From Candidatus Thiodiazotropha sp. 'RUGA' (GTDB lineage Bacteria > Pseudomonadota > Gammaproteobacteria > Chromatiales > Chromatiaceae): a stretch of 64,000 nucleotides of DNA. Within the stretch, counting starts at the first letter, position 1, and each line of letters begins with the position of its first letter. The notes under the pieces were generated by a model. It saw nothing but the letters and a program-made list of their open reading frames with translations. It was not told the origin of the DNA and did no database searches. Below are positions 10,860 through 18,439 of the stretch, piece by piece. Where the stretch lies: assembly GCA_016842065.1 (NCBI GenBank), contig JAEPDS010000011.1:1-64000 (forward strand), written 5' to 3'. The translations under genes were made by a program, and so were the position numbers.

Positions 10860-11180
10860 ATGAGCTGTGATCAATGCTTAAGACTAATATCAGGAACTCC
10901 AATAAAATTACCGACTGATCTTAAACGGGCTATAAAGAAGGCAGATGAGGCAGTAAAAAAGGGAGTTCTAAAGTATGAGGGTGCAGGCCAATTAGGTGAG
11001 CCATTCGAGGAATTAGCACGAGGTAGTCACTGGGGGGATGTAGTTGATAACTATTTTTCATGCACATCATGTGGCCAAAAGTTTAACCTTTATGCAGAAA
11101 CTTATCACGGAGCTGGTGGAGCATTTGAGAAAATCGCTTGTATCAAGGAAACGCTACAGGGTGATACATATGGCACATAA
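10860..11180 (+). CDS. hypothetical cassette protein with paired CxxC zinc-ribbon-like motifs
   Basis: MSCDQCLRL...CTSCGQKF; stop codon overlaps attC-like site. Confidence 0.7.
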   Translation: MSCDQCLRLISGTPIKLPTDLKRAIKKADEAVKKGVLKYEGAGQLGEPFEELARGSHWGDVVDNYFSCTSCGQKFNLYAETYHGAGGAFEKIACIKETLQGDTYGT

Positions 11181-11240
11181 CCAGACGCTCCAGCCGACGT
11201 CGGCGTTACCACGCCTCCTCGGCTGAGCTTGGTCGTTAGC
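11176..11240 (+). repeat. attC-like recombination site 1
   Basis: CATAAC...CGTTAGC boundaries enclosing imperfect inverted repeat (CAGCCGACG...CTCGGCTGAGC). Confidence 0.75.
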
Positions 11241-11261
11241 TCTAAAGGTGCCATTGGAAAA

Positions 11262-11855
11262 ATGACTGCACAAGCATCTGATATTTTCATTTATAAAGAT
11301 GACCACTTCAATTTAGTGGCTTATTCCAATGGAGAGCCATTTGATCCAACAAGCTATGGATATAGTCCTGTTATGGCAAGCACTGCATGTTGGAGAGGCT
11401 ATCTTTGTGAATACAAAATAGAAAATGGAGAACTTTTACTAGATAAACTATATATCAACCATCAAGAATCAGATTTACCTGTGTTACAAAAAAAGCAGCC
11501 TCCAAATTTGAATGGTTCAGTGGCTTCTGTAACAAAAAATAAAAGTTTTATTGGCAGATGGTTATTCGAGGATATTAATATGCCTTTAGCGTACACCGGT
11601 GGCTTGGTCGTCGCTCAAGGCTTTATTAGGTCGTTGTATGTCCATATGGGTTTTCATCCCGCATGGAAGTATGAAGAAGTACATGAGCTAGTTTTTGAGT
11701 CAGGGCATCTGATATCGGAATCCGACTTAAGCAGCAGGATGGTTGACGTCAGAAAGAAAGCCGAAGGTGACACAATGCAAATAAACGGAACACCATCAAA
11801 AAAAGAGATTGAGGTATGGATAGCCGAGTGTTTTCGTAGGGATTACAAGAGATGA
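11262..11855 (+). CDS. hypothetical cassette protein
   Basis: ATG 11262 (MTAQASDIFIYKDDHF); low-GC ORF flanked by attC-like sites 1 and 2. Confidence 0.7.
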   Translation: MTAQASDIFIYKDDHFNLVAYSNGEPFDPTSYGYSPVMASTACWRGYLCEYKIENGELLLDKLYINHQESDLPVLQKKQPPNLNGSVASVTKNKSFIGRWLFEDINMPLAYTGGLVVAQGFIRSLYVHMGFHPAWKYEEVHELVFESGHLISESDLSSRMVDVRKKAEGDTMQINGTPSKKEIEVWIAECFRRDYKR

Positions 11856-11931
11856 GCTAACAAGCACATGCATAGGAAGTCAAAAGCGACGCTTCGCTAT
11901 GCTTTTGCCTCCTGTGATGTGAGCGTTATGC
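11856..11931 (+). repeat. attC-like recombination site 2
   Basis: GCTAACAAGC...GAGCGTTATGC with imperfect stem AGGAAGTCAAAAGC/GCTTTTGCCTCCT. Confidence 0.85.
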
Positions 11932-11943
11932 ACTTAAATACCA

Positions 11944-12351
11944 ATGAACTACGAAGAACTATCAGAAAAATACCAAGAAGCAATTAACATGAGCGATAGC
12001 AATAATGCTCATAAAATAATTACTTCTATAGTTAGAGAGGCAGCTTGTAATTTTCCACGGGATAATGAAGAGGCTTTATCCTGGTTTAAAAATGCGCTTA
12101 AGCATGAATCAAAAAAGTGGTTTGTGGCAAAAGTACTAACAAAAGTTAATCCGGTTCCGCAAGCTTTATTTGAGGATTTGGTTTTATCGGCACTTTTGGA
12201 GCGAAATCCAAGCTCTAATAGGTATCTGATAGAGCCTTGTGTAAAAACATTTGGAGTACAAGAAGTTTTGTCAAAAATGGAAGAGTTATCTTCACTACAG
12301 GAGATAGTTGACAATAATGGTTTCGAGCAAGTTAAGTACTGGGTTAGGTAA
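11944..12351 (+). CDS. hypothetical cassette protein
   Basis: 135-aa ORF between attC-like sites 2 and 3. Confidence 0.7.
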   Translation: MNYEELSEKYQEAINMSDSNNAHKIITSIVREAACNFPRDNEEALSWFKNALKHESKKWFVAKVLTKVNPVPQALFEDLVLSALLERNPSSNRYLIEPCVKTFGVQEVLSKMEELSSLQEIVDNNGFEQVKYWVR

Positions 12352-12355
12352 AATG

Positions 12356-12420
12356 CATAACCAGCAGCTTCAGCCGACGTCGGCGCTGTTGCGCCTCCTC
12401 GGCTGAGCTTGGGCGTTAGC
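12356..12420 (+). repeat. attC-like recombination site 3
   Basis: CATAACCAGCAGCTTCAGCCGACG...CTCGGCTGAGCTTGGGCGTTAGC; closely similar to site 1. Confidence 0.8.
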
Positions 12421-12440
12421 CAAAAATACAAGAGAAGGAA

Positions 12441-14015
12441 ATGCTTACACTTCAGGAAGGCAGCCTAAACTGGGCTTTAAATCACGCTCTAAATGTTGGG
12501 GATACTGATGTATTCCCAGCACCATTCGAGTATGAAGCCATTAGACATGACTGGGATGCAGTAAGGTCAGAATTAGCTGAAGTGAATGTACTAGAGTGGG
12601 CGACCCGCCCTGCAAGAGCTCTTTTATCTCCAAAAGCAAAATATGGTTTCAGGGTAATAACTCAACTTGATCCAATTGATTTCTTAATATATTCATCTTT
12701 GGTCTACGAAATTTCTGGTGACCTTGAAGCGCGGAGGCTACCTATTGCTGATGAGGTCGTGTTTTCTTATCGCGTTGACACAAACCAAGATGGGCAATTG
12801 TATTCCCCTGAAGTAGGCTACCGATCCTTCTTGAGTCGGTGTCGTGAAAAACTGCGTCAATATACAGATAACTGCTTCGTCGCCACTGCCGATATCTCTG
12901 ATTTTTACTCAAGAATTTATCACCATAGACTAGAAAACGCGTTACGTGCAGCCACGCCAAGAACCTCTCACGTAAACGCTATTATGGGTCTACTCTCCGG
13001 CTGGAACGGTACAGAGACATTTGGAATACCTGTAGGCTGCGCTGCATCTCGCGTGCTTGCGGAAATTACGCTTTCAGATGTTGATGAGGCGCTTCTGGCA
13101 AATGGTGTTGACTTTATTCGTTTTAATGACGATTACCGTATTTTTGCAACAAGCCAAGCTCAAGCATATCAACATGTTGCATTCTTGGCAGAGACGCTCT
13201 TCCGAAACCACGGTCTTTCGCTCCAGCCTCAAAAAACCTCTGTCCAGGATGCACCATCTTTTAGAGACCAGTATCTCGCAACTCCATTGGATAGAGAAAT
13301 GGACTCTCTTCATGAGAGATTTCAGGAGCTCATAGAAGAACTAGGTTTAGAGAGTTGGTACGAAGAGATAGATTATGATGATCTAACGGAAGAGCAACAG
13401 GAACTCGTAGACGCGCTTAATCTTGTTGAGCTATTCAGAGACGAAGCATCATCTGATGAGCCAGACATACCCGTCATACGATTCTGTTTGCGGCGACTCG
13501 GTCAATTAGGTGATGCCAGTGCAGTCGATGATGTATTCGAAAGCTTGGAGTCCATTACTCCCGCCTTTGTTGATGTAATTGAATATATCTCCAACCTGAG
13601 ATATCTGAATATTACTTCACGTTCCGAACTCGGAGGGCGTCTACTAGACCTATTGGATGATTCCATAGTTAGTGAGCTAGCTTATCATCGAATGTGGATA
13701 ATGAATCTGTTCACGTCTTCACGAGAATGGGACAACGAAAATAGGTTCGTAAACTTATATAACCGTGAAAATGACCAAGCATGTAAGAGAAAGCTGATAC
13801 TAGCTATGGGGCGCTCACAACAAACACATTGGTTTCAATCTCAATGGCGTACATTGTTTGAGCACCCACACTGGCAAAGGCGAGCCGTACTAGCCGCAGC
13901 GAGCTGCATGCCTGCAGATGCTCGTCGGCACTGGTACAGATCAGTTGAGCCTCAGCTTGATGTTTTGGAACGCGCAGTCATGCGGTGGGCAAGGAGTAAC
14001 CCATTCAGTGGCTAA
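12441..14015 (+). CDS. stand-alone reverse transcriptase (RNA-directed DNA polymerase), Abi/UG (DRT)-like, with alpha-helical C-terminal extension
   Basis: RT motif A FVATADISDFYSRIYHHRL, motif B GIPVGCAASRVLAEITLSDVD, motif C IRFNDDYRIF, followed by GLSLQPQKTSV; flanked by attC-like sites 3 and 4. Confidence 0.88.
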   Translation: MLTLQEGSLNWALNHALNVGDTDVFPAPFEYEAIRHDWDAVRSELAEVNVLEWATRPARALLSPKAKYGFRVITQLDPIDFLIYSSLVYEISGDLEARRLPIADEVVFSYRVDTNQDGQLYSPEVGYRSFLSRCREKLRQYTDNCFVATADISDFYSRIYHHRLENALRAATPRTSHVNAIMGLLSGWNGTETFGIPVGCAASRVLAEITLSDVDEALLANGVDFIRFNDDYRIFATSQAQAYQHVAFLAETLFRNHGLSLQPQKTSVQDAPSFRDQYLATPLDREMDSLHERFQELIEELGLESWYEEIDYDDLTEEQQELVDALNLVELFRDEASSDEPDIPVIRFCLRRLGQLGDASAVDDVFESLESITPAFVDVIEYISNLRYLNITSRSELGGRLLDLLDDSIVSELAYHRMWIMNLFTSSREWDNENRFVNLYNRENDQACKRKLILAMGRSQQTHWFQSQWRTLFEHPHWQRRAVLAAASCMPADARRHWYRSVEPQLDVLERAVMRWARSNPFSG

Positions 14016-14090
14016 CAATGCCGTAAACTCGGACGCATTTTTCGTTCGCTGCGCTCACTACAAATGCGCCGGTTACGGAGAGCGTTAGGC
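14011..14090 (+). repeat. attC-like recombination site 4
   Basis: GCTAACAATGCCGTAAACTCGGACGCATTTTT...AAATGCGCCGGTTACGGAGAGCGTTAGGC. Confidence 0.9.
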
Positions 14091-14097
14091 AATCACA

Positions 14098-14493
14098 ATG
14101 TGCGAGACCGATCTCAAAACCGAAGCGGGTAAGGCTCGTAGCGTATTTGACAAACATGCTACTGAAACTAGTGATCTATTTAAGGCGTTCCCTCGGGGAA
14201 GCTGCGGCAATGCTAGTTTGCTGCTGGGTAATTGGCTAACGCGTTGTGGATTCAAAAACATTCAGGTTGTATTGGCGAAAAAGGAAGAGGGGCCAAGTCA
14301 TTCTTGGCTGATCGTTGGTGGTTACATTGTCGATATCACTGCTGATCAATTTGAAGAACAAGGCTATGGCCTATATCCATTGAATAGCGAATACCATGCA
14401 GCATTCTCAGAACAAGAGGAAGGTTCATTGGATCTAGGAATTTCTCTCGAAGAACCATACGAAATATTTTCGAGATTCATGGAAGATGCCTAA
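14098..14493 (+). CDS. cassette protein, possible Cys/His/Asp transglutaminase-/papain-like fold
   Basis: GSCGNASLLLGNWL ... SHSWLIVGGYIVDITADQF spacing resembles a C-H-D triad. Confidence 0.65.
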   Translation: MCETDLKTEAGKARSVFDKHATETSDLFKAFPRGSCGNASLLLGNWLTRCGFKNIQVVLAKKEEGPSHSWLIVGGYIVDITADQFEEQGYGLYPLNSEYHAAFSEQEEGSLDLGISLEEPYEIFSRFMEDA

Positions 14494-14551
14494 CCAGTCG
14501 CACCAAAGGGACGCTCGTTTCACTCGCGCCCCTGTGCTCAAACGTTATAAC
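14488..14551 (+). repeat. attC-like recombination site 5
   Basis: GCCTAACCAGTCGCACCAAAGGGACGCTCGTTTCACTCGCGCCCCTGTGCTCAAACGTTATAAC. Confidence 0.85.
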
Positions 14552-14557
14552 TAAGAA

Positions 14558-14938
14558 ATGGACTCAGAAACTCAATTCACATTCTCTGGCAGAATAAGAA
14601 GCATAGGTCACGCAATTGAGGGCATCAAAATTGTACTCTTTACACAACACAATGCATGGGTTCATTTGGCAGCCACATTGTCAGTAGTTGTTGCTGGAAT
14701 TTACTTTTCAATAACTCCAAATGAGTGGGTTTGGTTGGTAGTTGCAATAGTAATAGTCTGGGTCTCAGAGGCACTGAATACAGCTTTTGAATTGCTATGT
14801 GATGTAGCATCACCAGAGTTTCATCCTATAGTTAAAAAGAGCAAAGATGTGGCAGCGGGAGCTGTGCTAATAAGTGCAATTGGTTCAATAGTTATAGGGA
14901 GTATCGTCTTTTTGCCTTACGTATTGAATGGCGTATGA
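14558..14938 (+). CDS. diacylglycerol kinase (DgkA)-family integral membrane protein, cassette-borne
   Basis: AIEGIKIVLFTQHNAWVHLAATL, WLVVAIVIVWVSEALNTAFELLCD and KKSKDVAAGAVLISAI match the DgkA signature region (E-x-x-N-T-A-x-E, KD.AAGAV). Confidence 0.88.
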   Translation: MDSETQFTFSGRIRSIGHAIEGIKIVLFTQHNAWVHLAATLSVVVAGIYFSITPNEWVWLVVAIVIVWVSEALNTAFELLCDVASPEFHPIVKKSKDVAAGAVLISAIGSIVIGSIVFLPYVLNGV

Positions 14939-14948
14939 TCAATAAAAG

Positions 14949-15062
14949 TTATAACAAGTGCGTCAACACGGAAAGCCCACTTCGCGGCCATTTTTGTGGC
15001 GTCGTTTCACTGTGCCACAAAACTGTCCACTCCGTGGCCTTCCGGTTACGCGGGCGTTAGAG
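14949..15062 (+). repeat. attC-like recombination site 6
   Basis: TTATAACAAGTGCGTCAACACGGAAAGCCC...GGCCTTCCGGTTACGCGGGCGTTAG. Confidence 0.88.
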
Positions 15063-15070
15063 CCACACAA

Positions 15071-15493
15071 ATGGATATAAAGAAAATCAAATCTCTGAGT
15101 ATTTTTAGAATATATATACTGTTTGCTGTAATTGGCATTATAAATTTCGGCATTTCTATTCTAAATGCGTCATCAGAAATGCAATCACTTTTTAGTATCT
15201 TTGCCATTGCGACGGCAGCATTTCTTATTCTGGGTGGCATACTGGCGTGGCTTGCCCAATCTGGAGCTAAATGGGCAATAATTACTTTCGGTATGTATTG
15301 CGTTTATCGTATAGGCGATTATTTTTTGGGCTATCTCTATCGAGAAGCATTGCCTCAATCCTTTATTGGTTGGGGCCAAGCTATTTTTGTTGTATTTAGT
15401 TGGATGTTTTTGCTCTGGTTAACAGTGGCAAAGGGGTCTAACAAGCGGCGCAACACGGACTCCAGCGATGACGCGCCTTCGCCGGCTCGCTGA
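15071..15493 (+). CDS. hypothetical membrane cassette protein (C-terminus encoded by attC)
   Basis: Start set to ATG 15071 (MDIKKIKSLSIFRIY) because the longer ORF begins inside attC 6; hydrophobic TM segments. Confidence 0.65.
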   Translation: MDIKKIKSLSIFRIYILFAVIGIINFGISILNASSEMQSLFSIFAIATAAFLILGGILAWLAQSGAKWAIITFGMYCVYRIGDYFLGYLYREALPQSFIGWGQAIFVVFSWMFLLWLTVAKGSNKRRNTDSSDDAPSPAR

Positions 15494-15502
15494 ATGTTAG
15501 GC
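15436..15502 (+). repeat. attC-like recombination site 7 (overlaps the 3' end of the preceding CDS)
   Basis: GTCTAACAAGCGGCGCAACACGGACTCCAGCG...CGCCTTCGCCGGCTCGCTGAATGTTAGGC. Confidence 0.8.
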
Positions 15503-15991
15503 TCAAAAAGAAGAGAAACGAGATTGAAGGCATTCATGTTATTCATAGCTGGAGCAGTCACAGCTGGGATGATAATTCTCGGATCACAGTATTTTGCAAA
15601 AGCTCAGCGTTCGTTAAGTACAGATCAACATAAAAGTGTGATGAGAATACTTGTAAAAAATGAACTACACCAATTAGTTCAACAAATAGAATATTATCAC
15701 TTGGTAAACGCTAAATATCCTATATCATTGAAAGAGCTAAATAAAAATAATATTGGACTTGCAATAGATCCCTATACGCGCTCAGCTAATTGCACCCAAG
15801 AATATTTCTACTTTGTGGAATCAGACAATAGTGGATATTTTTTGAGATCAAGTGGCCCAGACCACAAAGTATTTACGATGGACGATATAGAGCCAGTTGT
15901 GGAGAAACACGCGATTGGTAGAATTGGACTTAAAGTTACATGGAATAGTACTTCTAGCTATCCTAAAACACAGTGCTATGAATGGGACTAA
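15494..15991 (+). CDS. hypothetical cassette protein with N-terminal hydrophobic segment
   Basis: ORF between attC-like sites 7 and 8; start could be 15494 (within attC) or 15536. Confidence 0.6.
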   Translation: MLGSKRRETRLKAFMLFIAGAVTAGMIILGSQYFAKAQRSLSTDQHKSVMRILVKNELHQLVQQIEYYHLVNAKYPISLKELNKNNIGLAIDPYTRSANCTQEYFYFVESDNSGYFLRSSGPDHKVFTMDDIEPVVEKHAIGRIGLKVTWNSTSSYPKTQCYEWD

Positions 15992-16069
15992 GCCTAACAA
16001 GATAATCGACATCATTCGCACCTCACTTGGAAGTTCACTTTGTCCACGCCAGTTATTACAACGTTATGT
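15992..16069 (+). repeat. attC-like recombination site 8
   Basis: GCCTAACAAGATAATCGACATC...CAACGTTATGTT. Confidence 0.65.
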
Positions 16070-16084
16070 TTGTTTCAGGAAAAA

Positions 16085-16393
16085 ATGAAATCGAATCAGC
16101 ATGAACTAAAAACAAAGGCATACACCATAGTTTATGGTGGGTTGTTTGCTATTTTTGTGGCCGTGATAGTTTTAAGTTCAATTCTACCCCTCACAATCCT
16201 CGGCACCCCAATAGTCTTAGTACTCTTTATTCTTGCCGTAATTGTTTGGTATGCACTGTTAATAAAAGCAGTTCCAAGATGTCAGAACTGTGGAATGGGA
16301 TTTTTCTCATTAATTGAAATTGGCAGTTTTCCTGTGGTTGTAAAGCCTTGGGTAGGAAATACATGTTCAAGTTGTGGCGCTCCCTTAAAGTAA
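16085..16393 (+). CDS. small membrane protein with zinc-ribbon-like CxxC...CxxC C-terminus
   Basis: Two hydrophobic helices then CQNCGMGFFS...CSSCGAPLK; start MKSNQHELK at 16085. Confidence 0.65.
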   Translation: MKSNQHELKTKAYTIVYGGLFAIFVAVIVLSSILPLTILGTPIVLVLFILAVIVWYALLIKAVPRCQNCGMGFFSLIEIGSFPVVVKPWVGNTCSSCGAPLK

Positions 16394-16470
16394 CCACAAA
16401 TAAAAATCACATTAATACGCTCACTGTCTATCGCTCGGACGCCGCAAATCCTTTATGTAACAGGTTAGAA
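16391..16470 (+). repeat. possible degenerate attC site
   Basis: TAACC...GGTTAG boundaries between two cassette ORFs; weak inverted repeat. Confidence 0.35.
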
Positions 16471-16479
16471 GATATAAGA

Positions 16480-16998
16480 ATGAATCCTAGAGAAATCACA
16501 TCACTAGCATTGAAACTATTCGCCCTATACCTATTGGTTCAAGCATTAGTAAATGTACCTGCAATTCTTGGCGTGTACTTATCTATCGAATACAGGGTAA
16601 ATGAAACACCTGCACATAACTGGTTATGGGTTGCAGGGCTAATTACAATCATTTGCGCCGTAATCATTGCGGGTCTTATATGGAAGTTAGCCAACAAATC
16701 TCTTAATCAACTTCTCAATAGTGAAGGTAACTCAAAAGCATTAGATTTGGTTCCCTCAAATATAGAATTGGTCATTTACTCTGCTTTAGGGATGTTTCTG
16801 TTCATTTCTGCTTTTTCAAGCCTTGTTTTTTCTTTTGCTAGTACCTATGCCAGTGTGAACAATGGTCTATCGTCAGGAATTAGAACCGAGCATTTTCTGA
16901 TAATAGGAACCAGTGCAACTGAAATGCTAATCGGAGCATTTCTTGCCCTATATCCAAAAAAATGCTCAATCCTGTTTGCGGAAATAAGGCGCGGATAA
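16480..16998 (+). CDS. hypothetical membrane cassette protein
   Basis: MNPREITSLALKLFALYLLVQALVNVPAILGVYL; four likely TM segments. Confidence 0.65.
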   Translation: MNPREITSLALKLFALYLLVQALVNVPAILGVYLSIEYRVNETPAHNWLWVAGLITIICAVIIAGLIWKLANKSLNQLLNSEGNSKALDLVPSNIELVIYSALGMFLFISAFSSLVFSFASTYASVNNGLSSGIRTEHFLIIGTSATEMLIGAFLALYPKKCSILFAEIRRG

Positions 16999-17002
16999 TG
17001 TC

Positions 17003-17078
17003 TTCTAACAAAATATTTAACGCCGCTCGTACTTCGCTTGCACGTGCTACCACGCGCTGGTCACCTTGGCATTAGGTT
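17003..17078 (+). repeat. attC-like recombination site (degenerate right core)
   Basis: TTCTAACAAAATATTTAACGCCGC...GGCATTAGGTT. Confidence 0.6.
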
Positions 17079-17087
17079 TATAAAAGA

Positions 17088-17342
17088 ATGTCCACAGCCG
17101 CACACATTTTACTACTTATTGCCTTTATAAGCGGATGTGTATTTCTGTTACTAAGCATTTATGTATTACATACATACGAGATAAAAATAAAGAAAAGGCC
17201 TCCATCATTACAATGGTGGCCATTCAACACTGAAATGAAAGCTATATACCCCAATCATTCTAAATATGGGAGAATACTAATAATTGTAAGTTTGTCATGC
17301 ACTCTAGTCTGGATAATACACAAGGTTGTGAGTAATGCGTAA
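17088..17342 (+). CDS. hypothetical small membrane cassette protein
   Basis: 84 aa with TM at each end. Confidence 0.55.
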   Translation: MSTAAHILLLIAFISGCVFLLLSIYVLHTYEIKIKKRPPSLQWWPFNTEMKAIYPNHSKYGRILIIVSLSCTLVWIIHKVVSNA

Positions 17343-17440
17343 AAAAGGCAGCCAGTCTATCAAGCGCTCTCTAGGTCTGTGACCAACAGCGTGTCCTGGG
17401 TTTCACCTATGTCCCTTACCATGAACCTTAGGGTTAAAAA

Positions 17441-17704
17441 ATGCGGCCAAGTAGTAAACTGTACTTTGAACATTTTTCTGCGGTTAGTATCTTGATATCG
17501 TTAACAATTCTTATATCATGCATAGAGGTCACACTAGGTGAAATGCATACATTATTGTTTGCGATCTCATTAATTTATTTTGTGATATTTTGGTTCGGAT
17601 ATTTTATAGGTGCAGGACCTCTTAAAAAGTTAAAGAAAGATTTACTGACTAATTATAAAGATGATTTAAAACAGTTAGGTAAAGAAAAGCGACCATGGGA
17701 GTAA
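17441..17704 (+). CDS. hypothetical small membrane cassette protein
   Basis: 87 aa with two TM segments. Confidence 0.55.
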   Translation: MRPSSKLYFEHFSAVSILISLTILISCIEVTLGEMHTLLFAISLIYFVIFWFGYFIGAGPLKKLKKDLLTNYKDDLKQLGKEKRPWE

Positions 17705-17708
17705 CTAA

Positions 17709-17790
17709 ACCTAACCAACAGGTCAAGTTCACTCCATTTGGTCGTTGGGACCTCAGCTTTACAATGGCCCATTACTCTGAGCGATTGACA
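17709..17790 (+). repeat. possible attC-like site
   Basis: CCTAACCAACAGGTCAAGTTCACTCC...GAGCGATTGAC; right core diverged from GTTRRRY. Confidence 0.45.
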
Positions 17791-17795
17791 AACTA

Positions 17796-18293
17796 ATGAG
17801 CATATTACCAGTTAATGAACAAGTAACGATTCTGGTCGATGCTCAGAATGTCTACTACACGACGAAACAGGCTTACGGTTGTGGCTTTGATTATAACGGG
17901 TTCTGGAAAATGGCCACGAGTAATAGAAAGGTTGTTCGAGCCATCGCCTACTCGTGCGAGCGAGGTGATTCTAAGCAACGTCAGTTTCAAAACATCCTCA
18001 GGGCAATTGGATTTGAAGTGAAGTTGAAGCCGTATATTCAGCGGTCTGACGGTTCTTCGAAGTGCGACTGGGACGTAGGAATAACAATTGATGCCCTTGA
18101 GTCCGCACGAGATTCGAATTTGGTGGTTTTGGTTAGTGGGGATGGCGATTTCGATTTGCTGGTGAAAAAGTTAGAAAACGATTTAGGCTTGAAAACAGAG
18201 GTTTACGGTGTTCCCGGGCTAACAGCGACCTCGTTAATCGAAGCCACATCGAAATATGTGCCAATAGAAAATGGCTTACTCATGAGAAAATAG
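17796..18293 (+). CDS. NYN/LabA-type PIN-like ribonuclease domain protein, cassette-borne
   Basis: VTILVDAQNVYYTTKQ ... KCDWDVGITIDALESARDSNLVVLVSGDGDFDLLVKKL matches the NYN acidic motif pattern. Confidence 0.85.
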   Translation: MSILPVNEQVTILVDAQNVYYTTKQAYGCGFDYNGFWKMATSNRKVVRAIAYSCERGDSKQRQFQNILRAIGFEVKLKPYIQRSDGSSKCDWDVGITIDALESARDSNLVVLVSGDGDFDLLVKKLENDLGLKTEVYGVPGLTATSLIEATSKYVPIENGLLMRK

Positions 18294-18439
18294 AGATGCC
18301 TAATAAGTCGTTCAAGCCACTCGCTATGCTTGATCAGACGCCCAGCACTCCACACCTATTTGTGAATGTCTTCGACACTTTTGTGCAAACCGCACTACGT
18401 ACTGGACGCCGCTTAACTGGGCGTAATATATAATCCATT

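Noticed and set aside
12009-12431. Minus-strand ORF sharing LSRGG..TPTSA..GY with the minus-strand ORF 11105..11290
   Set aside because: The shared peptide is only the antisense translation of the two similar attC sites, not a protein family.
12441-14015. RT as a group II intron, retron or DGR component
   Set aside because: attC sites abut the gene at both ends with 20 nt upstream, so no intron RNA or msr-msd fits upstream; no maturase/HNH motif and no template/variable repeat pair were seen. Formal phylogeny still needed.
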